Source of the DNA: Mariprofundus ferrooxydans PV-1
GTDB lineage: Bacteria; Pseudomonadota; Zetaproteobacteria; Mariprofundales; Mariprofundaceae
Reading direction: 5' to 3'
DNA length: 64,000 nucleotides
Assembly (NCBI RefSeq): GCF_000153765.1
Contig: NZ_DS022294.1
Span: forward strand, 682,836 to 746,835
In this document: piece by piece, positions 34,664 to 43,820 of the stretch
Position numbering within the stretch: the first letter of the stretch is position 1
How the letters are laid out: each line of letters begins with the position of its first letter
Notes under the pieces: model-generated
Told to the model about the DNA's origin: nothing
Seen by the model: only the letters and a program-made list of their open reading frames with translations
Databases searched by the model: none
Made by a program: the position numbers and the translations under genes

Positions 34664-35497
34664 ATGAAGAGTTATCTGGATCTAATGCGTCACGTGCGCG
34701 ATCACGGCACACAGAAGGGCGACCGCACCGGCACCGGCACCCGCTCGGTGTTCGGTCATCAGATGCGCTTCGACCTCTCCGCAGGATTTCCGATGGTGAC
34801 CACCAAAAAAGTGCACCTGAAATCAATCATCCATGAACTGCTCTGGTTTCTCAAGGGTGAGACAAACACCGCTTATCTGAGCGAAAACGGTGTCAGCATC
34901 TGGAACGAGTGGGCTACAGAGGACGGATCACTCGGGCCTGTCTACGGCTATCAGTGGCGCAACTGGCCAACCCCGTCCGGCGAATCGATCGATCAGATTT
35001 CCGAACTGATCGAACAGATCAAGGCTCGCCCGAATTCGCGCCGCCTGATTGTATCGGCCTGGAATGTGGCCGATCTGCCGGATGAATCGATCAGTCCGCA
35101 AGCCAATGTGGCGGAGGGCAAAATGGCACTCGCCCCCTGCCATGCCTTTTTCCAGTTCTATGTCGCCGACGGTAAACTCTCCTGCCAGCTCTATCAGCGC
35201 AGCGCCGATATTTTTCTCGGCGTACCGTTCAATATCGCCTCCTACGCACTGCTGACCATGATGATTGCCCAGGTCTGCGAGCTTGAGCCGGGTGATTTCA
35301 TCCACACCTTCGGCGATGCGCACCTCTACTCCAATCATACTGAGCAGGTGGAGACCCAGCTGGCGCGCGAGTGCTACCCGCTACCGACTATGAAGCTCAA
35401 TCCGGCTGTGAAAAATATCTTTGACTTCACCTATGACGATTTTGAGCTGAGTGATTATCAGTGCCATCCCGGCATCCGCGCCCCGATTGCCATCTAA
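34664..35497 (+). CDS. thyA: Thymidylate synthase
   Basis: 277 residues; transfers a methyl group from methylene-tetrahydrofolate to dUMP. Catalytic Cys 159 in [12 protein letters not shown]; dUMP-binding region [23 protein letters not shown]; start [21 protein letters not shown]. The ATG at 34664 is preceded by GAGGGG. About 13 residues longer than the E. coli enzyme by an inserted segment before the catalytic Cys ([17 protein letters not shown]), as in many bacteria. Confidence 0.97.
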   Translation: MKSYLDLMRHVRDHGTQKGDRTGTGTRSVFGHQMRFDLSAGFPMVTTKKVHLKSIIHELLWFLKGETNTAYLSENGVSIWNEWATEDGSLGPVYGYQWRNWPTPSGESIDQISELIEQIKARPNSRRLIVSAWNVADLPDESISPQANVAEGKMALAPCHAFFQFYVADGKLSCQLYQRSADIFLGVPFNIASYALLTMMIAQVCELEPGDFIHTFGDAHLYSNHTEQVETQLARECYPLPTMKLNPAVKNIFDFTYDDFELSDYQCHPGIRAPIAI

Positions 35498-35639
35498 GCA
35501 TGATTCACTGATCCGGTGAGCCGGCCGAGGCACACTTACGGGCACCGGCTACAAACCTCATTCAATACATAATTATGCAACTCAGGTTTCTTTAGCTACA
35601 ATAGAAATCACCGGTGAGCTAATCGCAATATATCCATAG

Positions 35640-35663
35640 CCCCCCGCATGGCTAAAACGGGGG
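35640..35663 (+). promoter_or_regulatory. Stem-loop in the leader of the hybrid kinase gene
   Basis: CCCCCG (35641-35646) can pair with CGGGGG (35658-35663) around an 11-base loop, 19 bases before the ATG. The ATG has no clear Shine-Dalgarno. It could be a regulatory hairpin; I do not recognise a known riboswitch. Confidence 0.3.
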
Positions 35664-35682
35664 AATATTCAGAGATGTATTT

Positions 35683-37788
35683 ATGATCAGGCAAACAAAC
35701 GAGACAGCCGGCATAGATGATGCTATTCCCGAGGCCGGACAACCAAAGGCACTACTCAGGGAGGCGCTACAGAACGCGATTTTCAACAGCGCCAACTTCT
35801 CCAGCATTGCCACCGACGCCAACGGCGTCATACAGATATTCAATGTCGGTGCCGAGCGCATGCTGGGCTATGAAGCCGCCGACGTAATGAACAATATCAC
35901 CCCGGCCGATCTTTCCGACCCGCAGGAACTGATCGCCCGTGCCGAGGCATTGAGCGCCGAACTCGACACACCGATCACGCCGGGCTTCGAAGCTCTGGTG
36001 TTCAAGGCGACACGTGGCATCGAGGATATCTACGAGCTGACATATATCCGCAAGGATGGCAGCCGATTCCCGGCAGTAGTGTCGGTCACCGCACTGCGCG
36101 ACCCTCAAAACAACATCATTGGCTACCTGCTGATCGGCACGGATAACACTGCGCGCAAACAGGTCGAAGCCGATCAGGCAAAGCTCGACCAGCGCCTGCG
36201 CGACCAACAGTTTTACACCCGATCACTGATCGAATCCAACATCGACGCTATCATCGCTACCGATCCATCCGGCATCATCAGCGACGTCAATAAACAGATG
36301 GAAGCGCTCACCGGCTGCACTCGCGACGAATTGATCGGCGCGCCGATGAAGAACTTCTTCACTGACCCGCAGCGGGCCGAGGCGGGTATCAAGCGGGTAC
36401 TGAACGAAAAAAAGGTTACCGACTACGAACTCACAGCGCGCGCCTGGGATGGCAAGGAAACGGTAGTATCCTACAACGCAACCACGTTCTACGACCGGGA
36501 CAGAAAATTACAGGGTGTATTCGCCGCCGCACGCGACGTCACGGATCGCAAGCACCTGGATGTCGAGTTGGAGGACGCCAAGTCTGTGGCGGAAAAAGCC
36601 AGCCTCGCCAAATCGGATTTCCTTTCCAGCATGAGCCATGAACTACGCAGCCCGCTCAACGCGATTCTCGGTTTCGGCCAACTGATGGAATCCGAATCCC
36701 CCCCGCCAACGGATAGCCAAAAGGAGAGTATTGCACAGATCCTCCAGGCAGGATGGCATCTGCTGACACTGATCAACGAGATACTCGATCTCTCCAAGGT
36801 CGAGTCCGGGAAGGTGCCGCTGTCGCGAGAGCCTGTATTGCTGTCCGAAGTCATGCTGGAATGCCAGAGCATGGTCGAGCCACAGGCGCAAGAGCGTGGC
36901 ATCCGCATGACCTTCCCCCAATCCGATACTCCCTATTTCATTCACGCTGATCGGACCCGGGTGAAGCAGATTATGATTAACCTGCTTACCAATGCGATTA
37001 AATACAACAGCGCGAAGGGAGAGATCGAGGTGGAGTACACCGAGAGCGCGCCCGGACGCCTACGCATCAGCATCAAAGACAGCGGTGCAGGCTTGACTCC
37101 GGAACAGTTGGAGCAGCTATTTGAGCCGTTCAATCGTCTCGGACAGGAAAATGGCAGCGAGGAGGGCACAGGTGTCGGCCTGGTAGTGAGCAAACGCCTG
37201 GTTGAACTGATGGGGGGCACTATTGGTGCAGAAAGCAGCCTTGGGGCGGGTAGCGTGTTCTGGTTCGAACTCGCATTGGTTGCTGAGCCAGCTCTTACCA
37301 AGAGAGAGAGCACCATTGAGGGTGATGATGCCGAGGCATCCGCTCAACCAACACATGAGCCTCGTGAAGTGCGGCCATGCACCCTGCTTTATATAGAAGA
37401 CAACCCGGCAAATATGAAACTGGTCGAGCAGATCACCGCACGCCACCCCAATATCAGTCTGCTGACTGCCGCGACCGGGAATAGCGGTATTGATACTGCT
37501 TGCGAAGCCCTGCCTGACTTGATCTTGATGGACATCAACCTGCCCGATATCAACGGCTTCGAAGCCCTGAATATCCTGCGCGAAGACCCGGCCACCACGC
37601 ATATCCCCGTCATTGCCATCAGTGCCAACGCCATGCCGGAAGATATCGAAAGAGGGCTGAAGGCGGGATTCTTCCGCTACATCACCAAGCCGATCAAGGT
37701 CGATGAATTCATAAATGCACTGAGTGAAGCGCTGGGGTTTGCAGAAAAAGACTCTGCCAAGAGCGCACAGGAACCGAAGCTATCATGA
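35683..37788 (+). CDS. Hybrid histidine kinase (PAS-PAS-HisKA-HATPase-receiver)
   Basis: 701 residues, no membrane segment, so a cytoplasmic sensor. PAS domains near 25-165 and 180-300; phospho-acceptor His near 319 in LSSMSHELRSPLNAILGFG; ATP-binding boxes in LLTNAIKYNSAKG, DSGAGLTPEQLEQLFEPF and GTGVGLVVSKRLVELMGG; C-terminal receiver with Asp near 615 in LILMDINLPDINGFEAL and Lys in YITKPIKVDEF. The gene overlaps the following HD-GYP response regulator as ATGA, so the pair is one signalling module controlling cyclic di-GMP turnover. The signal is unknown. Confidence 0.93.
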   Translation: MIRQTNETAGIDDAIPEAGQPKALLREALQNAIFNSANFSSIATDANGVIQIFNVGAERMLGYEAADVMNNITPADLSDPQELIARAEALSAELDTPITPGFEALVFKATRGIEDIYELTYIRKDGSRFPAVVSVTALRDPQNNIIGYLLIGTDNTARKQVEADQAKLDQRLRDQQFYTRSLIESNIDAIIATDPSGIISDVNKQMEALTGCTRDELIGAPMKNFFTDPQRAEAGIKRVLNEKKVTDYELTARAWDGKETVVSYNATTFYDRDRKLQGVFAAARDVTDRKHLDVELEDAKSVAEKASLAKSDFLSSMSHELRSPLNAILGFGQLMESESPPPTDSQKESIAQILQAGWHLLTLINEILDLSKVESGKVPLSREPVLLSEVMLECQSMVEPQAQERGIRMTFPQSDTPYFIHADRTRVKQIMINLLTNAIKYNSAKGEIEVEYTESAPGRLRISIKDSGAGLTPEQLEQLFEPFNRLGQENGSEEGTGVGLVVSKRLVELMGGTIGAESSLGAGSVFWFELALVAEPALTKRESTIEGDDAEASAQPTHEPREVRPCTLLYIEDNPANMKLVEQITARHPNISLLTAATGNSGIDTACEALPDLILMDINLPDINGFEALNILREDPATTHIPVIAISANAMPEDIERGLKAGFFRYITKPIKVDEFINALSEALGFAEKDSAKSAQEPKLS

Positions 37789-38876
37789 TTGATTCATCCA
37801 ACCTTCTTCACGGCACAATCCTGATCGTCGATGACCTGGAAGCCAATATTCTTCTGCTCGAACGAATACTGCGCGGAGCCGGCTATGATTCCATCACCTC
37901 CACAATGGACCCGTTCACAGTCTGCGAGCTTCACCGCAAGAATAACTACGATTTGATCCTGCTCGACCTGCAGATGCCCGGCATGGATGGGTTCCAGGTG
38001 ATGGAGGGGCTAAAGGCAATCAAACCGGACAACTACCTTCCGGTGCTGGTGATTACCGCTCAACCGGCATACAAGCTGCGCGCATTTAAAGCCGGAGCGA
38101 AGGATTTCATCAGCAAGCCGTTTGAGGTTCCCGAAGTGCTGGCGCGCGTGAACAACATGGTGGAAATGAGCCTGCTACAAAAGGAGTTGCACAGCTACAA
38201 CGACGTGTTGGAGCAACGTGTACAGGAAAGAACTGCCGACCTTCAGGAAAACTATCTGGAAACCATTTTCACAATGACGCGCGCAGCGGAATATAAAGAC
38301 GAGGATACCGGAGACCATGTACAGCGCATCAGCTATTATTGTCGCGCCCTTGCCAAACTGCTCGGCCTGAATGAAATCTTCGTCGACAAAATATTTTTTG
38401 CCAGCCCGATGCACGACATTGGCAAAATTGGTATTCCCGATCATATCCTGCTCAAGCCCGGCACCTTCGAACCGGAAGAGTGGGAGATCATGAAAACCCA
38501 CGTAACAATGGGCGCAAAGATTCTTGGCAAAAGCAAATCCCCTTATCTTAAAATGGGGGCAGAGATTGCGCTCAATCACCACGAGCGCTGGGACGGAGGT
38601 GGCTATCCGGAGGGCAAGCAAGGGAAAAGCATTCCACTTGCCGCGCGTGTTATGACTATCTGCGACACCTACGATGCGCTTCGCAGCAAGCGCCCCTATA
38701 AACCCGCATTTGATCACGAGAAGGCTGTACAGATTATTACCTGCGGCGATGGTCGCACCGAGCCGGCACATTTTGACCCGCTTATCCTTGCAGCGTTCAC
38801 AAAAAATCACCAAATATTCTGTGATATCTTCGAAAAATATAGAGCACAGCTATCCGGGCCAAATGCCGCAGATTGA
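37785..38876 (+). CDS. Response regulator with HD-GYP domain, RpfG-like
   Basis: 363 residues. Receiver domain with Asp near 61 (DLILLDLQMPGMDGFQVM) and Lys in FISKPFEVPEVLARV. HD-GYP domain: DTGDHVQRISYYCRALAKLLG, HDIGKIGIPDHILLKPG, NHHERWDGGGYPEG. The third Gly-Tyr-Pro motif is intact (GGYP). Hydrolyses cyclic di-GMP when phosphorylated, presumably by the kinase whose gene overlaps it. Naming it rpfG is not justified because no rpfF or rpfC is present. Confidence 0.92.
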   Translation: MIDSSNLLHGTILIVDDLEANILLLERILRGAGYDSITSTMDPFTVCELHRKNNYDLILLDLQMPGMDGFQVMEGLKAIKPDNYLPVLVITAQPAYKLRAFKAGAKDFISKPFEVPEVLARVNNMVEMSLLQKELHSYNDVLEQRVQERTADLQENYLETIFTMTRAAEYKDEDTGDHVQRISYYCRALAKLLGLNEIFVDKIFFASPMHDIGKIGIPDHILLKPGTFEPEEWEIMKTHVTMGAKILGKSKSPYLKMGAEIALNHHERWDGGGYPEGKQGKSIPLAARVMTICDTYDALRSKRPYKPAFDHEKAVQIITCGDGRTEPAHFDPLILAAFTKNHQIFCDIFEKYRAQLSGPNAAD

Positions 38877-38926
38877 CTATAAGAGGACTTTTAATGGAAG
38901 AAAAGTAAACCGCTGCTGTTTTGACG

Positions 38927-38946
38927 GCAATCGACGCTCCGATTGC
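38927..38946 (+). terminator. Possible terminator after the HD-GYP regulator gene
   Basis: A perfect seven-base stem GCAATCG/CGATTGC with a six-base loop, within a larger inverted repeat (TAAACCGC ... GCGGTTTA). The T-run afterwards is weak, so termination is uncertain. It lies between two convergent genes. Confidence 0.4.
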
Positions 38947-39002
38947 GGTTTAACACCGCCAATAGGGAATGACACTTTTATTCTTATAAGTCCGACAGAC
39001 TC

Positions 39003-39959
39003 CTAGGCAAGTATCCAGAAGACACTGACAAGTGTCACACCACTTACCAGACTGGCGGCCAGCAACAGCGCCGATGCCAGTGCAGCGTCTCCTCCATAGC
39101 GTCGCAGGAACACCGCGCCGAGAACTGCCGGCGGCATGGCGGCCAGCAGTACCAGAACCTCTTTCCATAGTTCGGGAAAACCAAAGCCGGTTGAAAGGGC
39201 GCCGGCAAGCATCGGTTTGATAATCAGCTTCAGCAGAATGACTATTGTCAGAGGCACGATAATAACCTTGCCCAGATGGGGCAGCCTGAACATGAGGCCA
39301 ACCGATAAAATGGCAAGCGGAGTCAGCGCAGAGGCCAGCACATGGCCTAACTGGAACAATGGCGCCAGAAAAACATTCTCCTGACCGGGCAGCTGGAAGT
39401 GCCCCCAAAGCAGACCTGTGAGCAGCGCAAAGAATACGGGTGACCTGAAAAAAACCAGCGAGGACTTCCACTGTAATTTTGCTTCTGATTCGCCTGAACC
39501 GAAATAGGCGGCAAGCATGGGGCCCAGTATAAATATCGGGTAGCCAACGCCTATTTCCGAAATTAGAACGGCTTCACCAAGTGCCTGGGATGTATGCGGA
39601 AACATCTGCATAATAATCGAATAACCCAGAAACGTTGAAGAGCCGAATGCCGAGCAGAAAACAATGGCTCCCTGCTGCGCCTTGTTAAACTTCAGCAATG
39701 CACTGATCGCCCAGGCCAGGGCAACACAGGCAAGCTCCACTCCCAGCATGACCAGCGCCGGCGCCACCTGATCCAGCCGGATTGACTGCTTTGCCAGACT
39801 CACAAAAATAATGGCCGGCAAACACAGATCTGTAACAATACGGGCCAGAACCAGCGAATCATCTTCTGTCAGTATCCCTTTCTCTCGCAATAAAAGGGCC
39901 AGCGCATAAATAAAAGCAATCACCAGAATCGAATTCACCAAATGATGAATGGCATCCAT
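39003..39959 (-). CDS. AEC-family transporter (auxin efflux carrier type permease)
   Basis: 318 residues with about ten membrane segments in two halves. Typical features are the N-terminal NSILVIAFIYALALLLREKG and ARIVTDLCLPAIIFVSLAKQ, and the C-terminal half ALTPLAILSVGLMFRLP with LLAAMPPAVLGAVFLRRYGGDAALAS. Bacterial members move malate, malonate or other small organic anions. The substrate cannot be assigned. It is alone between convergent and unrelated genes. Confidence 0.8.
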   Translation of the reverse strand: MDAIHHLVNSILVIAFIYALALLLREKGILTEDDSLVLARIVTDLCLPAIIFVSLAKQSIRLDQVAPALVMLGVELACVALAWAISALLKFNKAQQGAIVFCSAFGSSTFLGYSIIMQMFPHTSQALGEAVLISEIGVGYPIFILGPMLAAYFGSGESEAKLQWKSSLVFFRSPVFFALLTGLLWGHFQLPGQENVFLAPLFQLGHVLASALTPLAILSVGLMFRLPHLGKVIIVPLTIVILLKLIIKPMLAGALSTGFGFPELWKEVLVLLAAMPPAVLGAVFLRRYGGDAALASALLLAASLVSGVTLVSVFWILA

Positions 39960-40131
39960 CAGTTCACCACCCTGCTTCCAACGCCTGAGGGCGCCAGGCA
40001 GCCGGATCTTGCAAGTTGCATCACCTCTCCCCCTCGCCTTGATTCTTTTATGCTAACCAGAGCGTAGTTTACCCTGAGACAGAGTGCAATTTACCGCACC
40101 ATGGCAACCGGTGTGAAATCAGCTGCCTGAT
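39960..40131. other. Intergenic stretch without a gene
   Basis: Upstream region of the AEC transporter gene; TTGATTCTTTTATGCTAACC contains a plausible -10 in either direction. Nothing else was recognised. Confidence 0.4.
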
Positions 40132-40335
40132 TCAACTTCTGATAAAGTACGGTAGCGCGACAAGCGCGCTGCCGATGCCGACAAGGAGATAGGTATTACT
40201 GATAAAATAGGGAAAGATCATCAGAATCAGGCCGCAGGCCAGCGGCACAATCTTTCCCTGCCGCTTGCCAAAGATAAAAAAGCCAATGCCGATGGAGCCA
40301 AACAGCAGCCCCCAATAGAGCAGCGCGGTATTAAT
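40132..40335 (-). CDS. Small two-helix membrane protein, apparently starting with ATT
   Basis: 67 codons encode NTALLYWGLLFGSIGIGFFIFGK, then a basic turn RQGKIV and two further hydrophobic segments ending ALPYFIRS. This resembles, from memory, a widespread family of short membrane proteins that start MNTALLYWGLLFG. Here the codon before Asn is ATT (40335-40333), and no ATG, GTG or TTG lies in frame before an upstream TAA. Either ATT is used, or the start was lost. It lies 41 bases downstream of tamB on the same strand. Confidence 0.5.
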   Translation of the reverse strand: MNTALLYWGLLFGSIGIGFFIFGKRQGKIVPLACGLILMIFPYFISNTYLLVGIGSALVALPYFIRS

Positions 40336-40376
40336 ACTGCACCATGCTTACCCGACCTGCGTAATCCGGGCGATGT

Positions 40377-43300
40377 CTACTTATCATGCTTTGGCTCCTG
40401 CTTCGCCTTTGCCGGGCCGAACCACTCCTTGCTGTAGCGCAGCCCCACCATAGGGGCCATATTGACCGTCTGCCGACCGAACAGGGAGAGACTTTTGGTC
40501 AACATGTATTGCAAGGTCAATGCAGTACTCGCATCTCTGGATACAGTCTGATCCACCGTCAGCGTCACCTTGTCCGAGAGCTTGCGACCGGCCCGTATCT
40601 TGCCGCCGGAAGCATCGCCGCCGACTTCGAATACATCCAGCCCCGTCACCTGCTCAACCTTGCCCTGCACCTCCTGCATCATCGTGCCGGGACCAAGCAG
40701 AAACTCGGCAGCAGTCATCATATCACTGACACCATCCTTGCCCAGCGAGGCAAGCGGCCTGCCTGTGGCAATATAGGAAAAGATCTCGGCATTAGACATC
40801 GCCGGTTGCGAATAGAGCTGTGTGGTCAGTTGGTCAACCGGCCCCTCGACAATCACCCCGGCTGTAATATCGCCAATCTTGCGGGCGGCTTTGACATAGA
40901 TGGACGGCCGTTTCGGATCGCCGGAAAACACCACCCTGCTGCCGGGCTGAATATCGAGTTTCACACTGCGGAATTCAATTTTTCCGCTGGCCAGATCCAG
41001 CACCCCGGTAAGCTTCGGTTGCGTCACGCTGCCACCCAGATGCAGCTTGCCTGTCGGTTTCAGGCTCATGCCCCGTCCGTAAATCTCGGCATCACCGCTG
41101 AGCAGCAGATCGACATCCACTTTCGAGAGCGGCACCCTCTTTTTGCCGGCACTGGCAACCGAATCACTCTTCCACTGCAGGTCGGTTGTCGGCCCGGCAA
41201 CCGGATTGGGGATCTCCAGACGCAGCTTCACCACCTCCAGCGCGCCCTTGATGATACTGACCTTCTTTTGCTCGGATGCGCTGATCGTACCACTGACCAC
41301 CAGTTGCTGATCCGGCAGATTCATCAGCGCAAAGCGTTTGAACTTCAGGTCCGGTACCGTTCGCCTGTCGATATCCAGCGGGCCGCTGATAACCAGCTCT
41401 CCATCACCGCTGTGCAGATGCAGATCAACCGACGGCTTGCCATCGGCCAGTGCGGCTGTAAGCCCACCCTTCATCTCCAGCCCGAATTCGGGGATGCCGA
41501 TAGCATCCAGCGTGATCACACCGCTGCCTTTGGCACTATGCAGCGTCATCGGCATACTCCAGCTCAGGTTCATATTGCTGCTACCCTTCAGCGGATCGAT
41601 GCGAGGCAGCAGCGCCTGCAGATCGGAGAGCCGTGAAAACTTAACGGATACAGCGCCAGAGCCCTGCTGCTTATCGGGAAAGGCCAGCTGCCACGGCTGC
41701 ACGACAAACGTCATCGCCATCTGACCGCTACTTGCAAGCCTCCCCCCTGCCGGGGCTTTTGCCTGCAGCTGCCAGGCAAGCTCTTGCCGGCCGTAATCCA
41801 GTTTCAATCTGACATCACTGAGCAGCAGCGATCGACCTGCCTCTGTTGCAAACATCGGATGAGTGACCCGCAAAGCCGGCGAGGTGAGCTCCACCACAAG
41901 CGTCGGTGCCTGCGGCGAGCCGGCAAGTGACACTTTCACCGCTACATGCGTTGCAAGATGATATGGCACTCCGGCAAGCCAGGGTTCATTGCCGGATATA
42001 TTAAATGCCGCAAGCGCCAGTTTACCGCTGATCCGCTCAGGCAACAGATCAAAGGCGACAGTCCCTGTTGAGCCCAGCAGGCGGATGTCGGACTCGGGCA
42101 GGTGAAAGTGGCTGCCGTCAATATCCAGCGCCAGCCTGTCAGCTGCCAGCCATTCGGATTTTGCATAGCTTACGCGCGCTGCCGTCACCACAATCGTGGT
42201 GTGGGTCGGGTCGGCTATGCCGACCGCCACCCCGGCGCTACTCTTCAGTCGTCCTTGCGAGGAGAACTTCAGGCTCAGCCGCTCTGCCTTCAATCGGCCC
42301 GTAATATCCAGCTTTTCCATCTCCCGCCGGCCATCTATCGACACATTGCCGGCAACCAGATGACAGGCGCCGGCGCTCGCAGCATAGGTGCCACTCAGAC
42401 TAACCCTGTCGATGGCCACCGATGCAAGCTTCACACCGCGAAGCTTCGCCGTGATATCCGCATGCGGGGCAGCATAACTGCCTGCCAGAGCGATATCCGC
42501 CTGCAGATTGCCGGCCGCCTGATCAATGCCGACAAACTGTAGCGCCGGCGCAATATCCGTCCCGGCCAGTGAGCCGGTCAGCTTGAATCGCTGGCTGTCA
42601 CCCTGGCCAGCAAGATCCAGTTTCAGCCCGAGTGCGTGGATATCAGCCCGCCGTATCTGCCAGCTGCCTGCATCGCCCTCACCATCAATGTGTATACCGG
42701 CAATCAGGCCTGCCAGTTCGCCCTTGTCGATATCACCCTGCAGGCGCCACTGCCCGCTCTCTGACTGCCAGCTCCCGTGCATACTGCCACTTAATCGCCC
42801 GGCCGCGTTTTTTAGTGGAGAGTCCCATCCGGTCAGTGTCAAATCACCCTGCAGCAGCGCGTCGCTATAACCCAGCGCCAACTTCAGACCATGCTCCTGC
42901 TCCTTGATCACGGCAGAGAAGTTTTCCTTTTTCCATATCGCACTGATCTCCAGCGGCATCGTCCGTGCCAGCAATGCACCGCTGCTTGCCACAGCATGCA
43001 TGGAGATATCTGCACGCGAAAAATCGAGCGGCGCATGAAATTTCCAGGCACCGCTTATTGCACCGCGATCGGCATGCAATTTTAGCTTCCCGTTGGCTGT
43101 CAGTGCGCCCTTCTGCTGCTGCCAGAGCGCCTGCATCTGCGCACCACCAGCACCGGACACAAGCTCCAGCTTCGCCTCACCGTCGTGCAGGTAGTGACCC
43201 GCAAGCGAGAAGGCGGCCTCTCCTCTGACCTTGCTGGCAAGCTTCCCGTCCGCGCGCCAGTTGGCCAATTGCCCGGCAAGCTGAACAGTGACATTGCCGT

Positions 43301-43820
43301 CGGGCAGCTCTGCCTGCAGATGACCGGCAACGGTTTTACCCAGCTGAAAACCATCGAGACGGATAGCTGAAATCCGGGTGGACGTGCCGTCGCCCTGCTC
43401 GACATTCAGCTCACCTATATCCAGCGCGTCCAGACGGGCGGAGTAGAGCGGCACTGCTACAGCCGCCTGCGGCCCGGTCGCTGCTGACGCAGTGCTGCGC
43501 AGATCTATCCTGTCGGCCTTGAGCATGCTGATGCTCAGCTCGCCCGAGAGTAACCGCCATGGCGACCAGGCCAGTGTCACCCGCCTGGCCGTCATCTCCA
43601 CGCCGTTGCCCTTAAGCAGCAGCGAGCCGGCACTGATCTGCGTCAGCGGGTGCCCGCTTAAAGCCCGTATAACAACACGGCCGTCGCTTTGAGAAGCAAT
43701 GGTATCGGCCAGCCACCGGCGACCGCCATCACTACCCAGCCAGCCCCACAGACCGGACACGGCGAGCACAAAGATCGACAGCACAGCCAGAACTGCAAGC
43801 AACAGGCGCGATCGGATCAA
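40377..43820 (-). CDS. tamB: TamB, translocation and assembly module inner-membrane component
   Basis: 1147 residues. One N-terminal membrane anchor (LLLAVLAVLSIFVLAVSGLWGWL), about 850 residues of long beta-rich groove-forming repeats, and the C-terminal DUF490 domain (LHLGGSVTQPKLTGVLDLASGKIEFR, SRVVFSGDPKRPSIYVKAARKIGDITAGVIVEGP, ending GLRYSKEWF). TamB spans the periplasm, helps insertion of some outer-membrane proteins with TamA, and is also implicated in phospholipid transport. Its start overlaps the tamA stop (ATGA). Confidence 0.93.
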   Translation of the reverse strand: MIRSRLLLAVLAVLSIFVLAVSGLWGWLGSDGGRRWLADTIASQSDGRVVIRALSGHPLTQISAGSLLLKGNGVEMTARRVTLAWSPWRLLSGELSISMLKADRIDLRSTASAATGPQAAVAVPLYSARLDALDIGELNVEQGDGTSTRISAIRLDGFQLGKTVAGHLQAELPDGNVTVQLAGQLANWRADGKLASKVRGEAAFSLAGHYLHDGEAKLELVSGAGGAQMQALWQQQKGALTANGKLKLHADRGAISGAWKFHAPLDFSRADISMHAVASSGALLARTMPLEISAIWKKENFSAVIKEQEHGLKLALGYSDALLQGDLTLTGWDSPLKNAAGRLSGSMHGSWQSESGQWRLQGDIDKGELAGLIAGIHIDGEGDAGSWQIRRADIHALGLKLDLAGQGDSQRFKLTGSLAGTDIAPALQFVGIDQAAGNLQADIALAGSYAAPHADITAKLRGVKLASVAIDRVSLSGTYAASAGACHLVAGNVSIDGRREMEKLDITGRLKAERLSLKFSSQGRLKSSAGVAVGIADPTHTTIVVTAARVSYAKSEWLAADRLALDIDGSHFHLPESDIRLLGSTGTVAFDLLPERISGKLALAAFNISGNEPWLAGVPYHLATHVAVKVSLAGSPQAPTLVVELTSPALRVTHPMFATEAGRSLLLSDVRLKLDYGRQELAWQLQAKAPAGGRLASSGQMAMTFVVQPWQLAFPDKQQGSGAVSVKFSRLSDLQALLPRIDPLKGSSNMNLSWSMPMTLHSAKGSGVITLDAIGIPEFGLEMKGGLTAALADGKPSVDLHLHSGDGELVISGPLDIDRRTVPDLKFKRFALMNLPDQQLVVSGTISASEQKKVSIIKGALEVVKLRLEIPNPVAGPTTDLQWKSDSVASAGKKRVPLSKVDVDLLLSGDAEIYGRGMSLKPTGKLHLGGSVTQPKLTGVLDLASGKIEFRSVKLDIQPGSRVVFSGDPKRPSIYVKAARKIGDITAGVIVEGPVDQLTTQLYSQPAMSNAEIFSYIATGRPLASLGKDGVSDMMTAAEFLLGPGTMMQEVQGKVEQVTGLDVFEVGGDASGGKIRAGRKLSDKVTLTVDQTVSRDASTALTLQYMLTKSLSLFGRQTVNMAPMVGLRYSKEWFGPAKAKQEPKHDK

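Noticed and set aside
35581-35682. Cyclic di-GMP riboswitch before the kinase gene
   Set aside because: The conserved GEMM core and tetraloop-receptor elements were not found; only one simple hairpin is present.
40386-41636. 416-codon plus-strand open frame
   Set aside because: Antisense to tamB; composition typical of shadow frames and no start signals.
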